Position numbers and translations under genes: made by a program. Shown here in pieces: positions 53,201 through 64,000 of a stretch of DNA of 64,000 nt. Source of the stretch: Actinoplanes sp. SE50/110 (GTDB taxonomy: Bacteria; Actinomycetota; Actinomycetes; Mycobacteriales; Micromonosporaceae); assembly GCF_900119315.1 (NCBI RefSeq), contig NZ_LT827010.1, forward strand, positions 8,116,001 through 8,180,000, read 5' to 3'. Numbering within the stretch: the stretch's first letter is position 1; every line of letters begins with the position of its first letter. The notes beneath the pieces were generated by a model that ran no database searches, was not told the origin of the DNA, and worked only from the letters and a program-made list of their open reading frames with translations.

Positions 53201-54664
53201 TCAGAGGGTCGGCGGGGTGAAGGTGCCGATGGCGGACTCCAGGGCGCCGGCGACCCGGTACATGCGGTCGTCGGCCATGGTCGGGGCCATGATCTGGAAG
53301 CCGACCGGGAGACCCTCGGACAGGCCGCACGGGACCGAGATGGCCGGGCCGCCGTACAGGTTGGTCGGGATGGTGAACAGGTCGGCCAGGTACATCTGGT
53401 ACGGGTCCGAGGTGCGCGAGCCGAACGGGAACGCGACGAACGGGGTGGTCGGCGAGACCAGCACGTCGACCTGCTCGAACGCGGCCTCGAAGTCGCGGGT
53501 GATCAGGGTGCGGACCTTCTGCGCCTGGCCGTAGTAGGCGTCGTAGTAGCCGCTGGACAGCGCGTACGTGCCGATGATGATCCGGCGCTTGACCTCGGGG
53601 CCGAAACCGGCCTCGCGGGTCAGCGACATGACCTCCTCCAGGGAGCGGCTGCCGTCGTCGCCGGACCGCAGGCCGTAACGGACACCGTCGAAACGGGCCA
53701 GGTTCGACGAGCACTCGCTGGGCGCGATCAGGTAGTACGCCGGGAGCGCGTACTGGAAGTGCGGGCAGGACACCTCGACGATCTCGGCGCCGAGCTTGAC
53801 CAGGGCCTCCAGCGACTCCTTGAAGGCGGCCAGGACGCCCGGCTCGGAGCCGTCGCCGGCGAACTCCTTGACGATGCCGAGCTTCACCCCGGTCAGGTCA
53901 CCCTGCAGGCCACGGCGGGCGGCGGCGACCACGTCCGGCACCGGCTGGGCGATCGAGGTGGAGTCGCGCGGGTCGTGGCCGGCGATCGCGGCGTGCAGCA
54001 GCGCGGTGTCCTCGACGGTACGCCCGCAGGGGCCGGGGGTGTCCAGCGATGACGAGAAGGCGATCAGGCCGTAGCGGGACGTGCCGCCGTAGGTGGGCTT
54101 CGCGCCGACCGTGCCGGTCACCGCACCCGGCTGGCGGATCGAGCCACCGGTGTCGGTGCCGATCGCCAGCGGCGCCTCGTACGCCGCGAGCGCCGCCGCC
54201 GAGCCACCGCCCGAGCCGCCCGGGATGCGGCCCAGGTCCCACGGGTTGTTGGTCGGGCCGTACGCGCTGTACTCGGTCGACGAGCCCATCGCGAACTCGT
54301 CCATGTTGGTCTTGCCGAGGATCGGCATGCCGGCCGCTTTCAGACGCTCGACGATCGTCGCGTCGTACGGCGGTTTCCAGCCCTCCAGGATCTTCGACGC
54401 GGCCGTGGTCGGGATGCCCTTGGTGGTCACCACGTCCTTCACCGCGATCGGCACGCCGGCCAGCGGACCGGTGATCTCGCCGTCGTCGACCCGCTGGGCG
54501 GCGGCCAGCGCGCCCTCCCGGTCGACGTGCAGGAACGCGTGCACCCGATCGTCGACGGCCGCGATCCGGTCCAGGTGCGCGGTGGCGACCTCGACAGCCG
54601 ACACCTCGCGTGCCGCGATCAGCCCGCTCAGCGAGGCCGCGCTCAGCTTGGTCAGGTCGGTCAC
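53201..54664 (-). CDS. gatA: Asp-tRNA(Asn)/Glu-tRNA(Gln) amidotransferase subunit A
   Basis: The 487-residue amidase releases ammonia from glutamine for GatB. The Lys-Ser-Ser triad is visible: AVKDVVTT near 75, [14 protein letters not shown] near 150 and [12 protein letters not shown] near 170. The GTG start follows 2 bp after the gatC stop, with GGAGGA inside the gatC end, so the two are coupled. Confidence 0.97.
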   Translation of the reverse strand: MTDLTKLSAASLSGLIAAREVSAVEVATAHLDRIAAVDDRVHAFLHVDREGALAAAQRVDDGEITGPLAGVPIAVKDVVTTKGIPTTAASKILEGWKPPYDATIVERLKAAGMPILGKTNMDEFAMGSSTEYSAYGPTNNPWDLGRIPGGSGGGSAAALAAYEAPLAIGTDTGGSIRQPGAVTGTVGAKPTYGGTSRYGLIAFSSSLDTPGPCGRTVEDTALLHAAIAGHDPRDSTSIAQPVPDVVAAARRGLQGDLTGVKLGIVKEFAGDGSEPGVLAAFKESLEALVKLGAEIVEVSCPHFQYALPAYYLIAPSECSSNLARFDGVRYGLRSGDDGSRSLEEVMSLTREAGFGPEVKRRIIIGTYALSSGYYDAYYGQAQKVRTLITRDFEAAFEQVDVLVSPTTPFVAFPFGSRTSDPYQMYLADLFTIPTNLYGGPAISVPCGLSEGLPVGFQIMAPTMADDRMYRVAGALESAIGTFTPPTL

Positions 54665-54666
54665 GA

Positions 54667-54966
54667 TCAGTCCTCCTCGTCCAGGATGCGCGGCACCCGG
54701 AACCGGCCCTCGTACGCGTCGGGCGCGCCGGAGAGGGCGGCGTCCTGGTCGAGGCTCGGCTGGGGAACGTCGTCGCGGTACACGTTGGTCAGCGGCACCG
54801 AGTGCGAGGTCGGCGGGATGTCCTCCGCGGCCACCTCACCGACCCGGGCGACCGACTGCAGGATCACGTCGAGCTGACCCGCGAATCGATCCAGCTCCTC
54901 TTCGGTCACGGCGAGCCGCGACAGGCGCGCCAGGTGCGCTACCTCTTCGCGGGAGATGGCGGCCAT
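54667..54966 (-). CDS. gatC: Asp-tRNA(Asn)/Glu-tRNA(Gln) amidotransferase subunit C
   Basis: The 99-residue subunit clamps GatA to Gat[23 protein letters not shown] at the N-terminus and the C-terminal [11 protein letters not shown] are the family marks. It is followed directly by gatA. A GGGGGC stretch lies before the ATG. Confidence 0.96.
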   Translation of the reverse strand: MAAISREEVAHLARLSRLAVTEEELDRFAGQLDVILQSVARVGEVAAEDIPPTSHSVPLTNVYRDDVPQPSLDQDAALSGAPDAYEGRFRVPRILDEED

Positions 54967-55011
54967 CCTGCCCCCTCGTTCTTGATGTATGCGTGCATGC
55001 AGGCACCGAGT

Positions 55012-57036
55012 CTATTTCGCCGGGATCCACGGCCCGCGCCGAACCCCGGGGCGAATCGGCCGGTACCGCGACAACCACTCGACCAACTCGTCGGCGGGCA
55101 TCGGACGGGCGTGGAACCAGCCCTGCGCGGCATGGCAGCCGGCCGCCGCGAGCAGCAGCCAGGTGGCCTCGTCCTCGACCCCCTCGGCGACCGCGCGCAG
55201 CCCCAGCGAGTCGGCCAACCCGATCACCGAGCGCACGATCGCCGCGTCACCCGGATCGGTGGCCATGCCGAGCACGAACGACCGGTCGATCTTCACCTCG
55301 GCCAGCGGCAGCCGACGCAGGTGCTGCAGCGAGGAGTAGCCGGTGCCGAAGTCGTCCAGGGAGATCGCCACACCCATCCGGTCCAGCCGGGTGATCGTGT
55401 CCAGCACCCGGTGCGGGTCGGTCATCAGCGCGCTCTCGGTGATCTCCAGCTGCAGCAGGTCGGCCGGGACCTCGTGGTCGCGCAGCAGCCGGCCGACCCG
55501 GTCGGCGACCTCCCCGGCGTGCAGGTCCCGGGCGCTCACGTTGACCGCGGCCCGCAGCGGCATCCCCTCCGAGCGCCACCGCGCCAGCTGGGCGATCACC
55601 TCGTCCAGCACCCGGGCGGTGAGCAGGCGCATCACCGGGGTCGGCTCGGCCACCCGGAGCAGCTCGTCCGGACCGACCAGGCCGCGCCGCGGGTGTCGCC
55701 AGCGCAGCAGCGCCTCGACGCCGACCACCTCGCCGGTCGCGATGGCGATCTGCGGCTGGTAGTAGAGGACTATCCCGTCGGCGGGCGGGTCGTGCCGCAG
55801 CGCGTCACGCAGGTCGGCGAGCAGGGCCAGCCGTTCCGGGGAGGCGTGCGGCGCGTCCGGGCCGTGCACCGCCACCTGGTCACCACGCTGCTTGGCCTCG
55901 TACATCGCGGTCTCCGCCTCGCGCAGCAGGGTGGCGCCGTCGCGGCGGCCGGACTGCAGCGCGATCCCGATCGAGGCGGTCAGCTCGACCGGGGTGCCGT
56001 CCATCGGGAACGGCCGGCTCAGCGCCTCGGTGAGATGCTCGGCGATCCGGCGGGCCGAGGCGGCGCCCTCGACCCGGGTGGCGAGCACCGCGAACTCGTC
56101 GCCGCCGAGCCGGACCACCAGGTCGTGCCGGGGCACGGCGGCGGTCAGCCGGTCGGCGACCCGGGCCAGCAGCCGGTCGCCGGCACCGTGCCCGAGCGCG
56201 TCGTTGACGGTGCGGAACCGGTCCAGGTCGAGCAGGATCAGCGCGCGCTGCCGGTCCGGGCCGCGCTCGGACATGGTCGACTGCAGGGCGCGGCGGTTCG
56301 GCAGGCCGGTCAGCGGGTCGACCCGGGTGGCCCGCTCCGACTCGCCGGCCCAGCGGACCATCCGGTGCACGGCGTGCAGCGCCACCAGGGCGAGCGGCAG
56401 CAGGGCCGGGCTGACCCGCGCGGCGACGAGCAGCACCGGGGACAGCAGAAGCAGGGCCGCCGTCGCCATCAGGTCCGCCGGGGCCCGGCGGCGATTGCGG
56501 GTACGCCGTTCCGCGGTCCACCGGCGCACCAGGGACGCCACGGCGTATCGGGCGGCGATCCAGGCGCCCGCCGCGGCACAGGTGAGCGCCACGTCGCGCG
56601 GACCGGGGCTCGGGCTGATCCGCCCGCCGGTCAGTGCGATGACCAGGGCCGCCGCGCCCAGGCCGGCGACGTGCTGCAGGGCGAGGTGGACCGTGCGCGG
56701 GACCGGCTGGCGCATCCGGGCGCCGGCCACGGTCACCGCGACCAGTTGCACGGCGAGCGCCGGCAGCAGACCCCAGGCCAGCACGATGGCGAAGGTGAAG
56801 CAGATGGACGGCAGCACGACCCGGCTGACCCGCCGGCCGGGCAGCGGGTGCGGCCGCAGGTCGGCGGCCACCGCCAGCCCCGCCATGATCCAGTAGACGG
56901 CCGGCAGCCCGCGGAACATCCCGGGCGCGGCCCCCCAGAGACTCAGCTCCGCGCCCGCGGTCGAACCCACGGTGACGAGCAGCGCGCGCCGCCGACGCGG
57001 CCCGGAGGCGGCCGTACGGGGACGAACGGCATCCAT
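55012..57036 (-). CDS. Membrane-bound GGDEF-EAL c-di-GMP protein
   Basis: The 674-residue protein has about six N-terminal hydrophobic segments (to residue 220), a GGDEF domain (about 230-395: [30 protein letters not shown]) and an EAL domain (about 405-665). All phosphodiesterase residues are in place: VEALLRW, AVNVSARDL, LEITESAL, SLDDFGTGYSSL, VKIDRSFV, AEGVEDE and CHAAQGWFHARPM. It can therefore be bifunctional. GGAGGTCGC precedes the ATG. It lies upstream of gatC on the same strand with a 45-bp gap, inside an otherwise housekeeping order. Confidence 0.93.
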   Translation of the reverse strand: MDAVRPRTAASGPRRRRALLVTVGSTAGAELSLWGAAPGMFRGLPAVYWIMAGLAVAADLRPHPLPGRRVSRVVLPSICFTFAIVLAWGLLPALAVQLVAVTVAGARMRQPVPRTVHLALQHVAGLGAAALVIALTGGRISPSPGPRDVALTCAAAGAWIAARYAVASLVRRWTAERRTRNRRRAPADLMATAALLLLSPVLLVAARVSPALLPLALVALHAVHRMVRWAGESERATRVDPLTGLPNRRALQSTMSERGPDRQRALILLDLDRFRTVNDALGHGAGDRLLARVADRLTAAVPRHDLVVRLGGDEFAVLATRVEGAASARRIAEHLTEALSRPFPMDGTPVELTASIGIALQSGRRDGATLLREAETAMYEAKQRGDQVAVHGPDAPHASPERLALLADLRDALRHDPPADGIVLYYQPQIAIATGEVVGVEALLRWRHPRRGLVGPDELLRVAEPTPVMRLLTARVLDEVIAQLARWRSEGMPLRAAVNVSARDLHAGEVADRVGRLLRDHEVPADLLQLEITESALMTDPHRVLDTITRLDRMGVAISLDDFGTGYSSLQHLRRLPLAEVKIDRSFVLGMATDPGDAAIVRSVIGLADSLGLRAVAEGVEDEATWLLLAAAGCHAAQGWFHARPMPADELVEWLSRYRPIRPGVRRGPWIPAK

Positions 57037-57216
57037 GCGACCTCCACGATTGGCCTCGATCACCGATCGCTCACACCATAGATCTAAATCGCGCAAATGC
57101 CGCCAACGTCTTACCCGTAACGGAATCCGCAGAAGCAACCAAAGCCGCAATTCACTCCATGGCATGACAGGTCACCGCCTGGTGCTGTCCCTCCGCGCGC
57201 CGTCGGGACCGTCGCC

Positions 57217-59682
<2,466 letters not shown>

Positions 59683-59722
59683 CTAGGACGCACGGTAGTC
59701 CCACCCCCCGACAATTTCGGGA

Positions 59723-60718
59723 TCACACCTCGGAGATCCGCCGGCCCGCTTCGTGACAGGCTTTGAGCAGGGCCCGGACGTACGGCTGGGGCGCACCGGC
59801 GAGCCCACAGGCCGGCGTGATCACCACCTGCCGGGGCAGCCGGGCGGCCGGGAAGCCGAGCCGGCGCCACAGGGTCTGCACCCGCTCGGCGATCTGCTTG
59901 GCGTCCGGTCGCCGCTCGGCCACCGGGCGGGTCGGCGCGGCGCCCACCAGCAGGCCCAGCCCGGCCTCGATCGCCTCGCCGACCGGGTCCAGATCCTTGA
60001 GCAGCGACAGATCGAAGGCGGCCGCCGCGAACGACGCGTCCCGGATCACCTGCCACGGCACGTCCGGCGCGCAGCAGTGCAGCACGGTGGGGGTGTCCAC
60101 CGCCGCCACCACGGTCCGCAGCCGGGCCGCGGCGTCCGGGCCGTCGACCGCCCGGTAGGCGCCGAGCCCGCTCTCGGTCGGCACCCGCCCGGCCAGCACG
60201 GACGGCAGCGACGGCTCGTCGAGCTGCAGCAGCACGGTGGCGCCGGGCACCCGCTTGCGGACGTCGGCGACGTGCCGCCGGAGCCCCTCGGCGAGCGAGT
60301 CGGTGAGGTCCCGGACCGCGCCCGGGTCGCGCAGCAGCCGGCCGCCGATCGGCAGGTCGACGCTCGCTGCGAGGGTCCACGGGCCGGCCGCCTGGATCTT
60401 GACGGCGCCGGTGAAGCCGTCGGCCTGCTCGGTGAGCTGGTCCAGATCGCGTTCCAGCAGATCGGCGGTACGCCGCAGGTCCCGGCCCGGCCGCGCGGCG
60501 ATCTGCCAGCGCCCGGCGTAGAGCTGCACCGGCAGCTCGACGAGGAACCCGGCGCCGCGCCCGATCATGTCGGCGCCCGGGCCACGCTCGGGAAGCTCGG
60601 GCAGGTGCGGCAGGGCGGGCAGCTCACCGAGGACGATCCGCTGCGCCTCGGCGACGTCCGTGCCGGGCAGGGATCCGATCCCGGTCGCGGCACCGGCGGG
60701 CCATGGAAGATCAGGCAT
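59723..60718 (-). CDS. MetE C-terminal-domain-like protein (putative methionine synthase family)
   Basis: The 331-residue protein has the TIM-barrel of cobalamin-independent methionine synthase: [11 protein letters not shown] at the start, the zinc ligands His-x-Cys in VLHCCAPD near 210 and Cys in ITPACGLAG near 305. The N-terminal half of MetE is absent. Similar proteins lie next to ligA in mycobacteria (Rv3015c) and their substrate is not settled. Its start overlaps the mnmA stop by 8 bp, so it is coupled to it. Confidence 0.85.
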   Translation of the reverse strand: MPDLPWPAGAATGIGSLPGTDVAEAQRIVLGELPALPHLPELPERGPGADMIGRGAGFLVELPVQLYAGRWQIAARPGRDLRRTADLLERDLDQLTEQADGFTGAVKIQAAGPWTLAASVDLPIGGRLLRDPGAVRDLTDSLAEGLRRHVADVRKRVPGATVLLQLDEPSLPSVLAGRVPTESGLGAYRAVDGPDAAARLRTVVAAVDTPTVLHCCAPDVPWQVIRDASFAAAAFDLSLLKDLDPVGEAIEAGLGLLVGAAPTRPVAERRPDAKQIAERVQTLWRRLGFPAARLPRQVVITPACGLAGAPQPYVRALLKACHEAGRRISEV

Positions 60719-61823
60719 GCGCGGACTCCGGCAGGGTCGTCGCAGCGGATGACCGCGTCGCGGCCGTGATGGTCGCCGATCCCAGCACGATGTCCCCCGC
60801 GGCATCCGGCCGGTAGGCCACGATCGCCTGCCCCGCGGCAACCCCGCGAGCCGGCGTCCGCAACGTCGCGACGAATCCCGAGGAATCCACCGCGACCGTG
60901 GCGGCCACCACCTCCCCGTGCGCCCGGAGCTGCACCTCGCACTCCGTTTCGTCGGAACCGTCGTGCCAGATCGGACGCGTGGCCGTGACCGTGTCCACCT
61001 CGAGGTCCTCCCGAGGGCCCACCGTCACGGTGTTCGACACGGGCGTGATCGAAAGCACATACCGGGGCTGCCCATCCGGGGCCGGAACCCGCAGGTCCAG
61101 CCCTTTCCGCTGGCCGATCGTGAACCCGTACGCCCCGTTGTGCGTGCCCAGCTTCGCCCCGGTCCGACCGTCCACGATGTCCCCGGGCGCGGCGCCCAGG
61201 CGCCGCTCCAGGAAGCCCCGGGTGTCACCGTCGGCGATGAAGCAGATGTCGTGCGAGTCCGGCTTGTCCGCCACCGCCAGCCCCCGCGCGGCCGCCTCGG
61301 CCCGCACCTGCTCCTTCGTGGAGTCACCGAGCGGGAAAATCGCCCGATCCAGCTGCTCGCGGGTCAGCACGGCCAGCACGTACGACTGGTCCTTGGGCAG
61401 GTCGACACTGCGCCGCAGCAGCCCGTCCGCCCCGAGCCGGGCGTGATGCCCGGTCACCACGGCGTCGAAGCCGAGCGCCACCGCCCGGTCCAGCACCGCC
61501 GCGAACTTGATCTTCTCGTTGCAGCGCAGGCACGGGTTCGGCGTGCGGCCCGCCGCGTACTCCTCGACGAAGTCGTCGACGACGCCGGCGTGGAACTCGT
61601 CGGCCATGTCCCAGACGTAGAACGGGATCCCGATCACATCGGCGGCGCGCCGCGCGTCCCGCGAATCCTCCAGCGTGCAGCAACCGCGCGCGCCGGTCCG
61701 ATAGGTCTGTGGGTTACGCGCCAGAGCCAGATGCACCCCGGTCACGTCATGCCCGGCATCCTTGGCCCGGGCCGCCGCGACCGCGGAGTCGACACCGCCG
61801 GACATGGCCGCAAGAACTCGCAT
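60711..61823 (-). CDS. mnmA: tRNA-specific 2-thiouridylase
   Basis: The 370-residue enzyme thiolates U34 of tRNA Lys, Glu and Gln using sulfur relayed from a cysteine desulfurase. The PP-loop is [13 protein letters not shown], the catalytic Cys are in [12 protein letters not shown] near 97 and [11 protein letters not shown] near 190, and TGHHARL and FTIGQRKGL are family blocks. It lies 115 bp after the cysteine desulfurase gene on the same strand, which is the functional pair. Confidence 0.97.
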   Translation of the reverse strand: MRVLAAMSGGVDSAVAAARAKDAGHDVTGVHLALARNPQTYRTGARGCCTLEDSRDARRAADVIGIPFYVWDMADEFHAGVVDDFVEEYAAGRTPNPCLRCNEKIKFAAVLDRAVALGFDAVVTGHHARLGADGLLRRSVDLPKDQSYVLAVLTREQLDRAIFPLGDSTKEQVRAEAAARGLAVADKPDSHDICFIADGDTRGFLERRLGAAPGDIVDGRTGAKLGTHNGAYGFTIGQRKGLDLRVPAPDGQPRYVLSITPVSNTVTVGPREDLEVDTVTATRPIWHDGSDETECEVQLRAHGEVVAATVAVDSSGFVATLRTPARGVAAGQAIVAYRPDAAGDIVLGSATITAATRSSAATTLPESAHA

Positions 61824-61938
61824 GCCACCAGCCTATCCGGGCCCCGTCGCACCCCTCGTCGCGCACGGATCCCGCCGAGAAAACCACCAGGAACCGGTCA
61901 CCACACGATGGGCTCGTACGCGGTGAGCACCCCGCCGT

Positions 61939-63114
61939 CTAACGGGGCGTCTTCCAGGACCCCGCCCGTCGTGCCCGCTCCACCGCCGCCGGCAGCGCCG
62001 CGAGCAGCGCGTCCAGATCCGCCTCGCCGCTGTCGTGCCCGAGCGAGAAGCGCAGCGACGACCGGGCCCGGGCGTCGTCCGCGCCCATCGCCAGCAGCAC
62101 GTGACTGGGCTGCGCCACCCCGGCCGAGCACGCCGACCCGGTCGAGCAGTAGATCCCCTGCGCGTCGAGGAGCAGCAGCAGCGCGTCGCCCTCGCAGCCG
62201 GGGAAGGAGAAGTGCGCGTTGCCGGGCAGCCGGTGGTCCGGGTCACCGTTGTAGATCGCGTCCGGCACCGCGGCCAGCACCCGCCGGACCAGTTCGTCGC
62301 GCAGGGCGGCGACGCGCTCGGCATAGTCGAGGCGTTCCCGGACGGTGGTCTCGACGGCCACGGCGAACGCCACCACGCCGGGTGTGTCCAGGGTCCCGGA
62401 GCGCACGTCGCGTTCCTGTCCGCCACCGTGCAGCAGCGGCGTGCAGCTCACGTCCCGGCCCAGGACCAGGGCGCCGACGCCGACCGGACCGCCGAGTTTG
62501 TGCCCGGTGAGGGTGAGCGCGGCCACGCCGGCGGCCGCGAAGTCGACCGGCACCTGGCCGACCGCCTGCACCGCGTCGGTGTGGAACGGGATGCCGGCGC
62601 CGGCCGCGATCGCGGCCAGGGCGGGCACCGGTTGCACGGTGCCCACCTCGTTGTTCGCCCACTGCACGCTGACCACGGCGATCTCGTCGCCGTGCGCGCG
62701 CACCAGGTCGGCGAAACCGTCCGGATCGACCCGCCCGGCGCCGTCGACGGGCAGCAGGCTGACCGTGGCGCCCTCGTGCCGGCCCAGCCAGTCGACCGCG
62801 TCGAGCACGGCGTGGTGCTCGACCGACGAGGCGACCACCCGGCGGCGTTTGCCGTCAGCGTCGCGCCGCGCCCAGTAGACGCCCTTGGTGGCCAGGTTGT
62901 CCGCCTCGGTCCCGCCACCGGTGAAGATCACCTCGGAGGGCCGGGCGCCGATCACCGCGGCGATCCGCTCGCGGGACTCCTCGACCATCCGGCGGGCGCT
63001 GCGACCGGCCGCGTGCAGGGAGGACGGGTTGCCGATCGCCCGGGCCGCGGCCGCATAGGCGTCCAGCGCTGCGGGCAGCATCGGCGTGGTCGCCGCATGA
63101 TCGAGGTAGGCCAT
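61939..63114 (-). CDS. iscS: Cysteine desulfurase (IscS/NifS type)
   Basis: The 391-residue PLP enzyme takes sulfur from cysteine for tRNA thiolation and Fe-S clusters. [12 protein letters not shown] opens the protein, the PLP Lys is in [14 protein letters not shown] near 200, and the persulfide Cys is in [10 protein letters not shown] near 325. The ATG at 63114 gives the usual N-terminus; ATG 63123 adds three residues. No Fe-S scaffold genes are adjacent; the partner here is mnmA. Confidence 0.94.
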   Translation of the reverse strand: MAYLDHAATTPMLPAALDAYAAAARAIGNPSSLHAAGRSARRMVEESRERIAAVIGARPSEVIFTGGGTEADNLATKGVYWARRDADGKRRRVVASSVEHHAVLDAVDWLGRHEGATVSLLPVDGAGRVDPDGFADLVRAHGDEIAVVSVQWANNEVGTVQPVPALAAIAAGAGIPFHTDAVQAVGQVPVDFAAAGVAALTLTGHKLGGPVGVGALVLGRDVSCTPLLHGGGQERDVRSGTLDTPGVVAFAVAVETTVRERLDYAERVAALRDELVRRVLAAVPDAIYNGDPDHRLPGNAHFSFPGCEGDALLLLLDAQGIYCSTGSACSAGVAQPSHVLLAMGADDARARSSLRFSLGHDSGEADLDALLAALPAAVERARRAGSWKTPR

Positions 63115-63340
63115 ATCTACCAACTCTAGAACCTGTTCCGTGGAACGCTTCGGGCGGCGGAGCGCCGGCGGTCAGCGGACCGACGATCGGAAGGCCGGCC
63201 GGCGGTCGTCAGCCCCCGCAGAGGGCGGACCACCGCGAGGGGCCGCCCCCAGCCCGGATGCCGCCCAGCGATCCGGGGGTCGCCGCGGCCGGGCGTGGAC
63301 CCACGGGGCTGCGGCCGGACCCCGTACCGCGAAAAGGGAA

Positions 63341-63368
63341 ACGGCCCGGCAGCGAACCGCCGGGCCGT
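63341..63368 (-). terminator. Terminator after etfA
   Basis: ACGGCCCGGC and GCCGGGCCGT form an exact 10-bp stem around an 8-nt loop, 15 bp past the etfA stop. On the minus strand TTTCCCTTTTC follows. Confidence 0.85.
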
Positions 63369-63383
63369 AACGGGGAGCGAGCC

Positions 63384-64000
63384 TTACTTGCGCTTGCGGA
63401 TCTCGTCCGCCGCCTGCGGGATGATCTTGAACAGGTCGCCGACCACGCCGAAGTCGGCGAGCTCGAAGATCGGCGCCTCCGGGTCCTTGTTGACCGCGAC
63501 GATCGTCTTCGAGGTCTGCATGCCGGCCCGGTGCTGGATCGCCCCGGAGATGCCCAGCGCCACGTAGAGCTGCGGCGACACCGTCTTGCCGGTCTGACCG
63601 ACCTGGAACTGGTGCGGGTAGTAGCCGGAGTCGACGGCCGCGCGGGACGCGCCGACGGCGCCGCCGAGCAGGTCGGCGAGCTCCTCGACCAGCTTGAAGT
63701 TGTCGGCGTTGCCGACGCCGCGGCCGCCGGAGACGACGATGCCGGCCTCGGTGAGCTCGGGGCGCGAACCCTTCTGCTCGGCGACCCGCTGGGTGATGGT
63801 GGCCAGCTTGTCCGAGTCGCTGACGGTGACCGCGAGCGCCTCGGCCGACGGCGACGCGGGGGCGGCGACCGGAGTGGTCGAGTTCGGACGGATCGTCACG
63901 ATCGGGATACCGCGGGTGACCTTGGACTTGACGATCGTGGAGCCGGCGAAGACCACCTGGGTGGCGGTGCCGTCGGCGGCCAGCTCGACCGCGTCGGTCA
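63384..64000 (-). CDS. etfA: Electron transfer flavoprotein alpha subunit (partial, N-terminus beyond the right edge)
   Basis: Only the C-terminal 205 or so residues are present; the frame is still open at position 64000. The FAD-binding half is complete: [71 protein letters not shown], then [28 protein letters not shown]. With EtfB it passes electrons from acyl-CoA and other dehydrogenases to the quinone pool. In this gene order etfB would be expected just outside the window. Confidence 0.95.
   Translation of the reverse strand, partial: TDAVELAADGTATQVVFAGSTIVKSKVTRGIPIVTIRPNSTTPVAAPASPSAEALAVTVSDSDKLATITQRVAEQKGSRPELTEAGIVVSGGRGVGNADNFKLVEELADLLGGAVGASRAAVDSGYYPHQFQVGQTGKTVSPQLYVALGISGAIQHRAGMQTSKTIVAVNKDPEAPIFELADFGVVGDLFKIIPQAADEIRKRK

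Overview
The window is very GC-rich actinobacterial DNA. Third codon positions are nearly all G/C, GTG and TTG starts are common, there are Sec, Tat, lipoprotein and LPXTG-type exported proteins, and SARP and LacI regulators. It most resembles Micromonosporaceae, perhaps Actinoplanes. That is a judgement from gene content and protein style, not from a database search. No rRNA, tRNA, CRISPR array, prophage or transposase was seen.

Layout. 1-4.9 kb: the end of an ABC-transporter ATPase, a conserved actinobacterial protein usually labelled 3-methyladenine DNA glycosylase, an LPXTG-type surface protein and a tyrosine phosphatase. 4.9-9.5 kb: cimA behind a branched-chain leader peptide and attenuator, then on the other strand a membrane endonuclease/phosphatase-family protein, a GNAT acetyltransferase and a short threonyl-tRNA synthetase with its own threonine-rich leader peptide. 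9.5-14.3 kb: an M16 peptidase pair, ArfB, and a partly duplicated PD-(D/E)XK-like gene. 14.5-27.3 kb: the branched-chain amino acid and serine block (ilvE, leuB, serA, ilvC, ilvH, ilvB, ilvD) with a second attenuator before ilvB and a c-di-GMP protein between ilvB and ilvD. 27.8-46.2 kb: an accessory-looking block with a 1744-residue secreted heme peroxidase, a membrane-anchored protein, a Tat-exported multicopper oxidase, a divergent SARP regulator, a PKD-domain secreted protein, an MFS exporter fused to three carboxypeptidase-regulatory-like domains, a LacI regulator and a partly degenerate GGDEF-EAL protein. 46.4-64 kb: a housekeeping run (PH-domain protein, LppZ-like lipoprotein, metallophosphoesterase, gatB, M1 peptidase, gatA, gatC, GGDEF-EAL protein, ligA, MetE-C-like protein, mnmA, cysteine desulfurase, etfA).

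The order leuB-serA-ilvC-ilvH-ilvB ... PH protein-lppZ-gatB-gatA-gatC-ligA-MetE-like-mnmA-iscS-etfA follows the M. tuberculosis Rv2995c-Rv3028c region as I remember it. Against that backbone, about 21 kb between ilvB and the PH-domain gene is extra here. The branched-chain pathway is covered from citramalate (CimA) through IlvBH, IlvC, IlvD, LeuB and IlvE, and two of its transcripts look controlled by ribosome-mediated attenuation. The most interesting candidates are the threonine leader in front of a truncated ThrRS, and the multicopper oxidase-anchored protein-giant peroxidase gene run facing a SARP regulator.
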